Positions 52,194 through 61,618 are shown, counted from the first letter of the stretch. The stretch is DNA of 64,000 nucleotides from Christiangramia echinicola DSM 19838 (GCF_000423065.1 NZ_AUHG01000010.1:248001-312000); one strand, 5' to 3'. Program-made: numbers and translations. The notes: generated by a model not told the origin, from the sequence alone.

Positions 52194-55100
52194 AATAATC
52201 CTTTACTTTCTCTTTGTAAATTTGCCGCAAAGGTAAGGTTTGTCTGTTTAAAATTTCAGTAGAATTAAAATATTCTTTTGCCCTATCAATCTGATTCTGA
52301 AGACTGTTTTCATAGTCAAGCCTATTCGTTTCAGATTTACGTTTATCGTCTGTACCCTGTAGCTTATGTGCCTTCTCAAATTTAAGTAACTCATATTGTA
52401 GTTGCTGCATTCGCTTAGCCGTTTCGGGATCAAAACCTTTATCTAATAATTGCTCCTCTATTTTCTTCATTTCCTCGACCGCCTTATTACCAGATTCCAT
52501 GCCGTTCTGTTTCAATAACTCTTCCATCTGCATACGCAGCATCTGCTGTTCCTTATATATTATATAAAGATCGCCACTTTGACCTTCACCTTCTCCCTGG
52601 GGCTGCCCTTCTTTAGGTTGTTCTTTACCTTTAGATTTCCCTTCCATCTTATCTGTGAGCTGCTGTTGCTCTTTGATAATATCCTGAAGCTGGAATTCCT
52701 CCCCACCCTTGCCATTTCCACTTTGTGGATTAGCCATCATCTGTTGCATAGATGAAAGAATTTGATCGAGCAAATTAGCGAGATCATTAGCCCCGGTAAC
52801 TACATATTGCTGACTAGAGGTTCCCTGTGGAATTTCGTTATCTGATAATCTTTCTATCGACTTTTCTATGTCGAATTCTATATTGGTGAGCTTATCTGTG
52901 ATCACTTCATTCACCATCGGATTTCTCATGGCAAGTGCATAAAGACTATCATCAATATGCCTGAAGTTCTCTCTAAGATTACTTTGCTCTTTTAATCTGC
53001 CGGCATACTTTGGGTTATTCTGCTGAATAACCTTAAAGTCGTCCAGTAGATCTTCCTGTTCAAAAGAAAATACGATCAAATTATCCAGGATCTGCCGTAA
53101 GGTTTCAGCATCGGCTTCCAACTGTTCCTGTTGTTGCATCATAGAAGACTGTTGCATTTGCTGACTCATTTGTTTCATCTTCCTGGCCGCATCCTTTTGC
53201 TTCTCTTTAGCGTCTGAATTGTTATTCTGTTCCAGATTCTCTTTAGCATCTTTTTGATCTTTCTGAATACTTTCCTCTTCAACCTCTTCCCTATCCAGAT
53301 CCTGAGGCTGCTTTAATTTTTCATTTTCCTTTTCCAGCTCATTCATCTTATCCTTAAAATCTTCGAATTCCCTGTTTAATTCCTCCTGATTTTCCGGAGT
53401 ATTTTCATCTTCAGACTCAGATAAATTTTCCTGCTCCTCAGAAAGCTTTTCCAGATCACGAGCTAATTTTTGCTTCTTTTCTTCTACATAATATCTCTTA
53501 GTAAGCTCTAAAAGTTGTTCCAGATTCCGTTGATTGTTTTTATTCTGCTTAGACAATTCTTCCAGCTTTTTACCCAGATCTTCTTTCTGGATCTTTTCAG
53601 AATATTCCTCCAGCTCTTTCAATAATTCTTCATTTGCTTCCAGCCGTTTCTCATTATTCTCTAATCTTTTACTTAACTCTTCTTCCATTGAAGAACGCTC
53701 GCTATCGTCATTTTTCTGAAGACTTTTTTCTAGCTTTTCAGAATAACTCTTCATGATCTCATTCTGCTTCTTTTGCCTTTTTAAGAATTCTTCCAGTTTT
53801 TTTCTTTCATTATAATTTAGTTCCTCTTTTTCCTTTTCAAGATTGGAGATCTCTTTAAGTTGCTCCTCGCTCTTTTCATATTCCTCCAGCCTTTCTCCTA
53901 TATTCTTTATAGCATCGTTTTGTTCCTGCAAATTTTCATCCTTAATTTCATTAAGGCTCTTTTTTCTATAAGTAAAAGTTTCAGACCTGGCAGATTTAGA
54001 TCCGTTCACCGCATCATTATCAAAAACCCTGAAAAAGTAACTATAACTATTTTCAGCCTCCAATTCTAAATTACCCGGAAAGCTAAAATGAAACTCGTCA
54101 AAACTCTCTTTTGAAACCGGAATATTAAGCCTATCTGGCTTTTCTTTATTCTCTTCCGTGAAATACACAAGTTCAAGTCTCCTTAGACCGTAATCGTCTG
54201 ATATATCTCCTTTAAAATATTGAATATCAAAACTTAAACTATCTTTTTGAGATGAAACCGTAATTTCAGGATATTGATCCTTAATGACATTCACTGTATA
54301 ATCAAGGTTCTCAAAATCTTCAACTAGTTTATTCGAAGCACTAACGGAATAAGATAAATTGGAAACAAGGATCTTTTTAAAGCTGGCTTTATCATCAACT
54401 ACCTCTACCACTATTGTAGAATCTGGTATTTTAAAATTGATGTTCCCTGTATTTTTAGTATTAAAGTTCCAGTCAATATTAGTCCCTTCAGGCACAGTTA
54501 TATTACCGGTTCCGGAAAGTTTTTCATCATTTAAACCCGTATAAGATGGGTAATCTATAGCCATTTCAAAATTGAGAAGCTTAGGAACTTTTATAACTTC
54601 CAGTTCGTATTCCTGTGAGATTACTTCGGTAGATCTCAATTGAAATTCTATGTTTTCAGATAGGTCAGAAAAGGTATATTCAAAAATACCAGGAGATATT
54701 TGCTTCATGAAATTCTCATTTCCATCTAAAAGAATCTGTACGGTTTCAGGATTAAATTCTCCTAAGGTGCTCACCTGGATTTTATAGTTCTCCCCTTCCC
54801 TGGCCCTTAATTGGTTATTCTGAATAATAAACTGAAACGGTGCTGGTTTTAAATAAGCCGTATTATAATCTGAGATTCTGCCAAAGCTTTTTGTGATCAC
54901 TTCACTTTTCCCTGCTGCGATCAACCCCAGAATTATTAGAACGGGGAAGATCACATACCTAAGATAATATTTGTTCTTTCCCAGATCTATGGCTTTTGAA
55001 AATGGAATGGGATTCAACTCTCTGGACCGTTGATTTATACTTGCGATCAAAAGATCAGATTGTTTTGAGTTATTTTTTAACTGAAGTAAATTGGTTAGCT

Positions 55101-55419
55101 TATCATTAACCCCCGGAAAATGCTTCCCTATGATCCTTGATGCCTCAAATTGATCAATTCCCTTGGAAATTTTCAAAAGCTTGAACAAAGGGATCCCCAC
55201 GAAATTGAAAAGCAAAAGCAATTCTACGATAATAAATAACCAGAAAAGTATGCTACGACCGGTGGTTGAAAGCCAGAAAAAATATTCCAGCCCTATGATA
55301 AGAAGAAAGTAAATAAGGCCAGTGGCAATAAACAATATGCTTCCTTTAAGTATTAGGTTGAGATAATACTTTTTGATGAAAGCTTCCAGTTTGTCCTGCA
55401 CCATCCCAAAATTCCCCAT
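52174..55419 (-). CDS. DUF4175 giant membrane/coiled-coil protein
   Basis: This protein has about 1,081 residues. Two N-terminal membrane helices (LILKGSILFIATGLIYFLLI and a second near 55-75) and a third near 155 anchor it. A beta-rich periplasmic region (about 180-480) follows. A very long charged coiled coil (about 485-760) and a Gln/Met-rich and Gly-rich C-terminal part complete it. It matches DUF4175, a Bacteroidota family of unknown function often called a large integral membrane protein. The ATG at 55419 is used; a TTG two codons earlier is also open. Operon with ybeY and mnmG. Confidence 0.85.
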   Translation of the reverse strand: MGNFGMVQDKLEAFIKKYYLNLILKGSILFIATGLIYFLLIIGLEYFFWLSTTGRSILFWLFIIVELLLLFNFVGIPLFKLLKISKGIDQFEASRIIGKHFPGVNDKLTNLLQLKNNSKQSDLLIASINQRSRELNPIPFSKAIDLGKNKYYLRYVIFPVLIILGLIAAGKSEVITKSFGRISDYNTAYLKPAPFQFIIQNNQLRAREGENYKIQVSTLGEFNPETVQILLDGNENFMKQISPGIFEYTFSDLSENIEFQLRSTEVISQEYELEVIKVPKLLNFEMAIDYPSYTGLNDEKLSGTGNITVPEGTNIDWNFNTKNTGNINFKIPDSTIVVEVVDDKASFKKILVSNLSYSVSASNKLVEDFENLDYTVNVIKDQYPEITVSSQKDSLSFDIQYFKGDISDDYGLRRLELVYFTEENKEKPDRLNIPVSKESFDEFHFSFPGNLELEAENSYSYFFRVFDNDAVNGSKSARSETFTYRKKSLNEIKDENLQEQNDAIKNIGERLEEYEKSEEQLKEISNLEKEKEELNYNERKKLEEFLKRQKKQNEIMKSYSEKLEKSLQKNDDSERSSMEEELSKRLENNEKRLEANEELLKELEEYSEKIQKEDLGKKLEELSKQNKNNQRNLEQLLELTKRYYVEEKKQKLARDLEKLSEEQENLSESEDENTPENQEELNREFEDFKDKMNELEKENEKLKQPQDLDREEVEEESIQKDQKDAKENLEQNNNSDAKEKQKDAARKMKQMSQQMQQSSMMQQQEQLEADAETLRQILDNLIVFSFEQEDLLDDFKVIQQNNPKYAGRLKEQSNLRENFRHIDDSLYALAMRNPMVNEVITDKLTNIEFDIEKSIERLSDNEIPQGTSSQQYVVTGANDLANLLDQILSSMQQMMANPQSGNGKGGEEFQLQDIIKEQQQLTDKMEGKSKGKEQPKEGQPQGEGEGQSGDLYIIYKEQQMLRMQMEELLKQNGMESGNKAVEEMKKIEEQLLDKGFDPETAKRMQQLQYELLKFEKAHKLQGTDDKRKSETNRLDYENSLQNQIDRAKEYFNSTEILNRQTLPLRQIYKEKVKDYFGKGRN

Positions 55420-55509
55420 TTTCAATGCAATGTTTCCTTAAAAATACAATAAAAATTATTCTTATTTCAGATGAGTCCTACTGGGTTTAGGATTGGATTA
55501 ATAAGGTTG

Positions 55510-55517
55510 TATCTTTG
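55510..55517 (+). promoter_or_regulatory. gltX promoter -7 box
   Basis: TATCTTTG exactly matches TAnnTTTG, 20 bases before the gltX ATG. TTTA, one base from TTTG, lies 20 bases upstream of the box. Confidence 0.55.
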
Positions 55518-55537
55518 CCCTCAAAAATCAGAAAAAT

Positions 55538-57055
55538 ATGTCTTCTAAAGTAAGAGTAAGATTTGCTCCCAGCCCTACCGGACCATTACATATTGGTGGT
55601 GTAAGAACAGCCTTATATAATTATTTATTTGCGAAAAAGCACGGTGGTGATTTTGTATTGAGAATTGAAGATACAGATCAAAACCGTTATGTTGAAGGAG
55701 CTGAAGATTATATTATAGAATCTCTTAACTGGTGTGGAATTCCGTTTGATGAAGGCCCGGGAAAAGAGAAAGGATTTGGCCCGTACAGGCAAAGTGAACG
55801 TAAGGATAAATATAGAGCCTACGCTGAAAAGCTGATAGAATCTGGCAATGCATACTATGCTTTTGATACTTCAGATGAGCTTGACGCGCATAGAAAAGAT
55901 CATGAAGAAAAAGGTAAAACTTTTATCTATAACTGGCATAATCGCGAAAAATTAAAGAATTCCATATCGCTTTCTCAGGATGAAGTTCAGCAGAAATTAG
56001 AAAATGATGAGGACTATGTGATCAGGTTCAAATCGCCAAAAGATGAAATTTTACATCTAAAAGATGTGATTCGTGGAGATATGGAGATTGATACGAATAT
56101 CCTTGATGATAAAGTGCTTTTTAAGAGTGACGGGATGCCAACCTATCATTTAGCAAATATTGTAGATGATCATCTAATGGAAATCACTCATGTAATTCGC
56201 GGGGAAGAATGGTTGCCTTCTTTAGCCTTACATTATATGCTTTACAGAGCTTTTGGATGGAGTGCTCCAGAATTTGCTCACCTTCCATTGATCTTGAAAC
56301 CACAGGGTAAAGGGAAATTAAGTAAACGTGATGGCGAAAAAATGGGATTCCCTGTTTTTCCGTTAGAATGGAAAGATCCAGAGACAGATGATATCTCTGC
56401 AGGTTACCGCGAGGAAGGCTATTTCCCGGAGGCTGTAGTAAATATGCTGGCATTCTTAGGATGGAACCCAGGGACAGAGCAGGAATTCTTTAAATTAGAA
56501 GAATTGACCACAGCCTTTGAACTGGAACGAGTTCATAAAGGTGGAGCTAAATTTGATCCAGAGAAAACAAAATGGTTCCAGCAACATTATATGCAGGAAG
56601 CTGATAACGATTTTCTGGCAGATGAATTTCAAATACAGCTGGAGAAAAAAGAGATTACAGCAGAAAAAGAATATATAAAGAAGGTGGTTGCCCTTATCAA
56701 AGAAAGAACAGTCTTTGCTGAAGATTTCTGGGATCAGGGATATTTCTTCTTTATTGCCCCTACTTCATTTGATCCTAAAGATTCAAAGAAAGCCTGGAAA
56801 GAAGATACGGGTGAATTAATGACCGAACTTAAAGGATTCCTGAATTCTGTTGATAATTTTGAAGCAGAAAGTCTTCAGGAAACGGTAAAAGGCTGGATTA
56901 AAAGTAAGGAAATAGGCTTTGGAAAGGTAATGATGCCTTTACGTGTAGCGCTCGTTGGAGCTTTACAGGGTCCAGATCTTTATAAGATTGCTGAATTTAT
57001 AGGAAAAGAGGAAACTCTGAAAAGAATTCAAAAAGCAGTAGATACTCTTAAGTAG
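55538..57055 (+). CDS. gltX: Glutamate--tRNA ligase
   Basis: This is a class I synthetase of 505 residues. RFAPSPTGPLHIGGVRTALY near the N-terminus contains the HIGH-type motif, and GKGKLSKRDGEKMG contains the KMSKS-type motif. The C-terminal anticodon-binding domain ends in LYKIAEFIGKEETLKRIQKA. glnS is also present in the window, so glutamine tRNA is charged directly and GltX need not be non-discriminating. Monocistronic, with a terminator. Confidence 0.98.
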   Translation: MSSKVRVRFAPSPTGPLHIGGVRTALYNYLFAKKHGGDFVLRIEDTDQNRYVEGAEDYIIESLNWCGIPFDEGPGKEKGFGPYRQSERKDKYRAYAEKLIESGNAYYAFDTSDELDAHRKDHEEKGKTFIYNWHNREKLKNSISLSQDEVQQKLENDEDYVIRFKSPKDEILHLKDVIRGDMEIDTNILDDKVLFKSDGMPTYHLANIVDDHLMEITHVIRGEEWLPSLALHYMLYRAFGWSAPEFAHLPLILKPQGKGKLSKRDGEKMGFPVFPLEWKDPETDDISAGYREEGYFPEAVVNMLAFLGWNPGTEQEFFKLEELTTAFELERVHKGGAKFDPEKTKWFQQHYMQEADNDFLADEFQIQLEKKEITAEKEYIKKVVALIKERTVFAEDFWDQGYFFFIAPTSFDPKDSKKAWKEDTGELMTELKGFLNSVDNFEAESLQETVKGWIKSKEIGFGKVMMPLRVALVGALQGPDLYKIAEFIGKEETLKRIQKAVDTLK

Positions 57056-57078
57056 CTATCAAAAAAATATAAAGTTAC

Positions 57079-57113
57079 AACCGGTTTTGAATTATTTTAA
57101 AGCCGGTTTTTTT
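57079..57113 (+). terminator. Terminator after gltX
   Basis: AACCGG (57079-57084) pairs with CCGGTT (57103-57108), extended by TTT/AAA pairs with one bulge, followed by a T-run. Confidence 0.75.
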
Positions 57114-57174
57114 ATTTATAAGGATTCACCCTTTTATTCTTAAATTGAAGCATTCTTAATTTAATATTTAATAC

Positions 57175-58134
57175 ATGCTCAATTTAGTAATTATACCGGT
57201 TTTAGCGATTATAGCTCTTCTGGTTATTGTCTCTGGAATTTTCATAGTTAGGCAACAAAGCTCCGCAGTTGTAGAACGCTTCGGTAAATTCACCAGTATT
57301 AGAAACTCTGGTCTTCAATTAAAAATACCAATAATAGACCAGGTTGCTGGAAGAATTAATCTAAAGGTACAACAGTTGGATGTTTTGGTTGAAACTAAGA
57401 CCAAAGACAATGTTTTTGTCAAACTTAAGATCTCAGTTCAATTCCAGGTTCGTAGAGATAATGTATACGACGCCTTTTACAAGCTTGAAAGCCCTCATGA
57501 CCAGATAACTGCTTATGTATTTGACGTTGTGCGCGCAGAAGTACCTAAAATGAAGTTAGATGATGTATTTGAACGTAAAGATGACATCGCAATCGCGGTA
57601 AACCGTGAATTGAATGAAGCAATGCAGTCTTATGGTTATGATATCATTAAAACCCTGGTTACAGATATTGATCCGGACGTTCAGGTAAAAGCTGCGATGA
57701 ATCGTATAAATGCCGCTGAACGAGAAAAGGTAGCTGCAGAATATGATGCAGAAGCAGACAGGATTAAGATTGTGGCAAAAGCAAGGGCTGAAGCCGAAAG
57801 CAAAAGATTACAGGGACAGGGAATTGCAGACCAGAGAAGAGAAATTGCCCGTGGACTGGAAGAAAGTGTAGATGTTCTTAACAATGTTGGTATTAATTCG
57901 CAGGAAGCATCTGCTTTGATCGTGGTAACTCAGCATTATGATACTTTACAGGCTATTGGAGAAGAAACGAATAGTAACTTGATATTACTACCAAATTCTC
58001 CACAGGCTGGCAGCGATATGCTGAATAATATGGTTGCTTCCTTTACCGCTTCTAACCAGATTGGTGAAGCAATGAAAGAACAGAACCGAAAACAAGCTGA
58101 TAAAATAAAAGGTAAATCAAATAAAGATGAATAG
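57175..58134 (+). CDS. SPFH/Band 7 family membrane protein (stomatin-like)
   Basis: This 319-residue protein has one N-terminal membrane helix (about 3-24; LVIIPVLAIIALLVIVSGIF) and a Band 7 domain (about 25-200; QQSSAVVERFGKFTSIRNSG, then DVVRAEVPKMKLDDVFERKD). An alanine-rich coiled helix (REKVAAEYDAEADRIKIVAK) drives oligomerisation. These proteins form ring-like membrane microdomains and often control membrane proteases. No NfeD-type partner gene is adjacent. A strong terminator follows. Confidence 0.93.
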   Translation: MLNLVIIPVLAIIALLVIVSGIFIVRQQSSAVVERFGKFTSIRNSGLQLKIPIIDQVAGRINLKVQQLDVLVETKTKDNVFVKLKISVQFQVRRDNVYDAFYKLESPHDQITAYVFDVVRAEVPKMKLDDVFERKDDIAIAVNRELNEAMQSYGYDIIKTLVTDIDPDVQVKAAMNRINAAEREKVAAEYDAEADRIKIVAKARAEAESKRLQGQGIADQRREIARGLEESVDVLNNVGINSQEASALIVVTQHYDTLQAIGEETNSNLILLPNSPQAGSDMLNNMVASFTASNQIGEAMKEQNRKQADKIKGKSNKDE

Positions 58135-58137
58135 AAA

Positions 58138-58165
58138 AAAGCCCCAATCGGGGCTTTGATTTTTT
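58138..58165. terminator. Bidirectional terminator between the SPFH and DUF6327 genes
   Basis: AAAGCCCC (58138-58145) pairs with GGGGCTTT (58150-58157) around AATC. An A-run precedes it and a T-run follows. Confidence 0.88.
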
Positions 58166-58185
58166 TTAAGTGATAGTATGAATGA

Positions 58186-58419
58186 TTAACTTTTTGTAGA
58201 AGCAACTACTTTTTTAACCCCTATTATTTTAGAAACAGCTTTAAGCACCAATGCTTTTTGCATAATAGAACCTATAATACTGCCAGCCAGAGAAACCGGA
58301 GAAAGACTTTGTTTAGTTTGATCTATACTTAATTTGATCTCCTCCTTATCTATTTCCGTCTGAAGTTTAAGAATCTTAAGATCCTTATCTATTTCTTCAA
58401 AAGATGAATATATTCTCAT
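58186..58419 (-). CDS. DUF6327-like small protein
   Basis: This 77-residue protein begins MRIYSSFEEIDKDLKILKLQ. It has a charged N-terminal helix and a more hydrophobic C-terminal half (SLAGSIIGSIMQKALVLKAV). I recall this family as DUF6327, found after YtxH and holin-like genes in flavobacteria. Function unknown. It overlaps the previous stop by one base, so the three genes are coupled. Confidence 0.72.
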   Translation of the reverse strand: MRIYSSFEEIDKDLKILKLQTEIDKEEIKLSIDQTKQSLSPVSLAGSIIGSIMQKALVLKAVSKIIGVKKVVASTKS

Positions 58420-58778
58420 TAGTCATTTTTATCGTCAAATACAGCCTTTGAGAACTTTCTCAGTACAAGCTTCTCAATTGGTTCCTTTCCAAATATAAAA
58501 ATCAGGACAAAAACTATTAAATAGAATCCACCTATAATAAAATATCCAGAACTTGGAACTCCAATAGCTTCACTAATCACTATCGCAAGGGCAAAAGAAA
58601 GCATAACGCCAGCTGTACTCAATAAAAAACCCATCACCAGAAAACGAACTAAGGAGGTTGCCCCCTTCATTCCCTGTTTAAAGGCTTTTAGTTTATAATA
58701 TTCAGAATTGCTGTGTAAAAACGACTGAACATTATTATTTAGATCATGTACACTGTTGGATACCTTTTCAAATGCCAT
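58419..58778 (-). CDS. Phage-holin-family membrane protein (Holin-X type)
   Basis: This 119-residue protein has two membrane helices (about 41-65 and 72-95; LVRFLVMGFLLSTAGVMLSF and YFIIGGFYLIVFVLIFIFGK). The layout fits the chromosomal holin superfamily III, which in this context is not a phage lysis gene. It lies six bases after the YtxH gene. A stress or membrane-integrity role is inferred from the gene trio. Confidence 0.8.
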   Translation of the reverse strand: MAFEKVSNSVHDLNNNVQSFLHSNSEYYKLKAFKQGMKGATSLVRFLVMGFLLSTAGVMLSFALAIVISEAIGVPSSGYFIIGGFYLIVFVLIFIFGKEPIEKLVLRKFSKAVFDDKND

Positions 58779-58784
58779 ATAATA

Positions 58785-59159
58785 TTATACTACTGCTTTA
58801 TCTGGAGAATTTCCAGTAGACTTATTTTCTTTGTCTTTCTGCAATTTAGCATTTTGTTTTCTTAATTCCTCAAGTTTAGTTTCCATAGCAGCCAGAATAT
58901 CATCTGCTTTGTGACTTGCAGAAGATAAAGTTTCTTCAAGTCTTACCTCAAAATCCACTCTTGCTTTTTTGGCCTTTTCACTCAAGTTAGAACTTGTTTC
59001 ATGATAACGCTTGTTAAGGTTACCCTGAGCCTTTTGGGCATCACTCTTCAATTTTTTGCGTGTCTTTTCCCCGCTATCTGGAGCATAAAGTAATCCTACT
59101 CCGGCACCTATTGCCGCTCCTGTGATTAATGCCAAAAGTGTATTTCCTGTACTTGCCAT
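58785..59159 (-). CDS. YtxH domain protein
   Basis: This 124-residue protein has an N-terminal membrane helix (LLALITGAAIGAGVGLLYAP, about 6-25) followed by the YtxH signature SGEKTRKKLKSDAQKAQG and a charged coiled coil. YtxH proteins are small stress-associated membrane proteins in many bacteria. It is the first gene of a three-gene operon with an exact promoter box. Confidence 0.9.
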   Translation of the reverse strand: MASTGNTLLALITGAAIGAGVGLLYAPDSGEKTRKKLKSDAQKAQGNLNKRYHETSSNLSEKAKKARVDFEVRLEETLSSASHKADDILAAMETKLEELRKQNAKLQKDKENKSTGNSPDKAVV

Positions 59160-59192
59160 AAGTTTTTGAATTTTAAGTTATTATTATTCTAC

Positions 59193-59200
59193 CAAAGGTA
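59193..59200 (-). promoter_or_regulatory. -7 box of the YtxH/holin/DUF6327 operon
   Basis: TACCTTTG on the minus strand exactly matches TAnnTTTG, 33 bases before the ATG at 59159. Confidence 0.55.
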
Positions 59201-59287
59201 ACGGATGCGTCTCCTATAGGTTGTTAATAACCGGTTAATATGTTAAAAGTGCTATGCTAAAGTATTCTTAAAAAAAAGAACTAACAC

Positions 59288-60967
59288 CTAATTCTTGATC
59301 TTAGCCCAGGAATCACGCAAGCCTACGGTTCTATTAAATACAGGCTTAGCTTCTGTAGAATCCCTGTCTACACAAAAATAACCAATTCGCTGAAACTGAA
59401 CTTTATCCTGAACACTGGCATCTTTCAAACTTGGTTCTAAATATCCGGTCACTACTTTTAGAGATTCCGGATTCACGAAATCAAGATAATCTTTATCCTT
59501 TACACCGTCGGGGGTTTCTTCAGTGAATAACCTGTCATAAAGCCTAATTTCAGCTTTAAGGGCATGTTTTATCGATACCCAGTGAAGGGTTCCCTTAACT
59601 TTTCTAAGTGATTCTTCAGTTCCACTTCCACTTTTACTTTTAGGATCGTAAGTACAATGGATTTCGGTAATATTCCCTTCAGAATCCTTTACGACATCTT
59701 CTCCCTTGATGATATAAGCATTCTTAAGCCTTACTTCTTTTCCTAATGTGAGTCTAAAGAATTTTCTATTAGCGCTCTCTTTGAAATCTTCTTTTTCAAT
59801 GTATAATTCACGTGAAAAAGGAACTTTTCTGCTGCCGGCAGATTCATCTTCAGGATTATTTTCGGCCTGCAGCCATTCTTCTTCTCCCTCAGGATAATTT
59901 GTGATTACAAGTTTAACGGGATCTAAAACTCCCATAACTCTTGGGGCAACTTTATTAAGATCTTCCCTGGCACAAAATTCAAGATGAGAAACATCAATTA
60001 GATTTTCCCTTTTCCCTACACCAATAGAATCGGCAAATTTTCTGATCGCATCTGGAGTATAACCTCTTCTTCTTAAACCTGAAATTGTAGGCATTCGAGG
60101 ATCATCCCATGAATTTACATATCCTTTTTCTACCAGTTGTAATAGTTTTCTTTTACTAACGATGGTATGACTAAGATTTCTCCTGGCGAATTCACGTTGT
60201 TTAGGCTCAAAATCTCCTGGTTTACTAACCTTTTTAATGAACCAGTTATATAATTCACGATGTGGAAGAAACTCGAGTGTACAGAATGAATGTGAAACAT
60301 GCTCGATAAAATCACTTTCGCCATGTGCCCAGTCATACATCGGGTAGATCTTCCAATCTGTCCCTGTACGATGGTGACTTTTATGAAGACATCTGTACAT
60401 CACAGGATCTCTCATAAGCATATTGGTAGCACCCATGCTAATTTTGGCTCTTAAGACATCACCTTTTTCCGGAGTGTCTCCATTTTTCATTTTTTCGAAC
60501 AGTTCAAGGTTTTCTTCTACTGAACGATTTCTATATGGACTATCTGTTCCTGGTTGGGTTGGAGTACCTTTTTGCTCAGCGATCTCTTCAGAAGTCTGAC
60601 TATCAACATAAGCATCTCCATTTTTGATCATCTCTACAGCCCAGTCATATAGCTGTTGAAAATAATCTGAGGCATAACATTCTTCGGCCCATTTAAAACC
60701 AAGCCATTCTATATCTGCCTTAATAGCATCTACATATTCCTGCTCCTCTTTCATTGGATTGGTATCATCAAAGCGCAGGTTTACCGGGGCATTATATCTC
60801 TCGCCCAGACCAAAATTAAGGCAAATAGAAGACGCGTGACCTATATGTAGATAACCATTAGGCTCCGGAGGAAACCGAAACTTAAGTTCTTCTTTTTTAT
60901 AGTCCTTTTGCAGGTCTTCTTCAATGATTTGCTCTATGAAATTGAGCGACTTTTTTCCTTCGTCCAT
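59288..60967 (-). CDS. glnS: Glutamine--tRNA ligase
   Basis: This 559-residue class I synthetase has the HIGH-type motif in RFPPEPNGYLHIGHASSICL, the TIVSKRKL ATP motif and the GLRRRGYTPDAIRKFADSIG segment. Two C-terminal beta-barrel anticodon-binding domains follow. RFDDTNPMKEEQEYVDAIKA is diagnostic of GlnRS as opposed to GluRS. No GatCAB genes are seen. Transcribed alone from an exact -7 box. Confidence 0.98.
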   Translation of the reverse strand: MDEGKKSLNFIEQIIEEDLQKDYKKEELKFRFPPEPNGYLHIGHASSICLNFGLGERYNAPVNLRFDDTNPMKEEQEYVDAIKADIEWLGFKWAEECYASDYFQQLYDWAVEMIKNGDAYVDSQTSEEIAEQKGTPTQPGTDSPYRNRSVEENLELFEKMKNGDTPEKGDVLRAKISMGATNMLMRDPVMYRCLHKSHHRTGTDWKIYPMYDWAHGESDFIEHVSHSFCTLEFLPHRELYNWFIKKVSKPGDFEPKQREFARRNLSHTIVSKRKLLQLVEKGYVNSWDDPRMPTISGLRRRGYTPDAIRKFADSIGVGKRENLIDVSHLEFCAREDLNKVAPRVMGVLDPVKLVITNYPEGEEEWLQAENNPEDESAGSRKVPFSRELYIEKEDFKESANRKFFRLTLGKEVRLKNAYIIKGEDVVKDSEGNITEIHCTYDPKSKSGSGTEESLRKVKGTLHWVSIKHALKAEIRLYDRLFTEETPDGVKDKDYLDFVNPESLKVVTGYLEPSLKDASVQDKVQFQRIGYFCVDRDSTEAKPVFNRTVGLRDSWAKIKN

Positions 60968-60987
60968 AACTGATTTAAAATAAAAGG

Positions 60988-60995
60988 CAAATTTA
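60988..60995 (-). promoter_or_regulatory. glnS promoter -7 box
   Basis: TAAATTTG on the minus strand exactly matches TAnnTTTG, 20 bases before the glnS ATG. Confidence 0.5.
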
Positions 60996-61114
60996 TCAAA
61001 AATTAAGTGGTTACAGTTAGTTTAGAGCTAATAGTATCATTAAAATTAATTCCTTAGAATTGGATAGCCTTAAGAAAAACTTATCCAGGAGCTCAAATTA
61101 TATACTTTACAATT

Positions 61115-61122
61115 TATCTTTG
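61115..61122 (+). promoter_or_regulatory. folB promoter -7 box
   Basis: TATCTTTG exactly matches TAnnTTTG, 13 bases before the GTG at 61136, predicting a short leader. Confidence 0.5.
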
Positions 61123-61135
61123 TAAAAAAATTATT

Positions 61136-61492
61136 GTGGGAGTAATAAAACTTAAGAATATCAAGGTGTTTTCATATCATGGATGCCTTGATGAAGAAAG
61201 TAAAATAGGTAGTGAATATAGGATAGATCTTAAGGTTTATGGTGATCTTTCTCATTCAGCTAAGACAGATAAGCTTAGCGATACGATAGATTATGTTCAT
61301 TTGAATAAAATAGTGAAGGAAGAAATGGCCATACGTTCCAAATTACTTGAGAGTGTGGCAGAAAGAATTCTGAACCGAATCATGGACGAACTCATTATGG
61401 TTCAGAAGGCTAAGGTTGAAGTTTCTAAAATTAATCCGCCTATTGGTGGTAATGTAGCGATGGTCACGGTAAGCAGAACGAAATCCCGTTAG
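61136..61492 (+). CDS. folB: Dihydroneopterin aldolase
   Basis: This folate-pathway enzyme converts 7,8-dihydroneopterin to 6-hydroxymethyl-dihydropterin and glycolaldehyde. It has 118 residues. The N-terminal KVFSYHGCLDEESKIGSEYR has the conserved glutamates, and VEVSKINPPIGGNVAMVTV has the family lysine and KxxPP-type turn. The start is a GTG at 61136, supported by the promoter box just upstream. Downstream lies tRNA-Cys with its own promoter. Confidence 0.93.
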   Translation: MGVIKLKNIKVFSYHGCLDEESKIGSEYRIDLKVYGDLSHSAKTDKLSDTIDYVHLNKIVKEEMAIRSKLLESVAERILNRIMDELIMVQKAKVEVSKINPPIGGNVAMVTVSRTKSR

Positions 61493-61500
61493 ATTTTAGT

Positions 61501-61529
61501 TTTGAAACTTAAAATTTTTATTACATTTG
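61501..61529 (+). promoter_or_regulatory. Promoter of tRNA-Cys
   Basis: TTTG (61501-61504), 17 bases, then TACATTTG (61522-61529), a TAnnTTTG match 13 bases before the mature tRNA end. Confidence 0.6.
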
Positions 61530-61542
61530 CCTTCCCTTAAAG

Positions 61543-61613
61543 GGCATCGTGGCCGAGTGGCTAGGCAGAGGTCTGCAAAACCTTGTACAGCGGTTCGAAT
61601 CCGCTCGATGCCT
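61543..61613 (+). tRNA. tRNA-Cys (anticodon GCA)
   Basis: The acceptor stem GGCATCG/CGATGCC closes the molecule, with T as discriminator base, as usual for Cys. The anticodon stem GAGGT/ACCTT presents the loop CTGCAAA, with the GCA anticodon. The T arm is AGCGG TTCGAAT CCGCT. It is 71 bases long and CCA is not encoded. A hairpin terminator begins six bases downstream. Confidence 0.93.
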
Positions 61614-61618
61614 CAACA

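Noticed and set aside
58419-58778. Holin-family gene as evidence of a prophage
   Set aside because: No phage structural, integrase or lysis genes nearby; the family is common on chromosomes with YtxH genes.
59807-59816. TTCACGTGAA core
   Set aside because: Only a 10-base palindrome inside glnS; the outer bases do not extend the symmetry.
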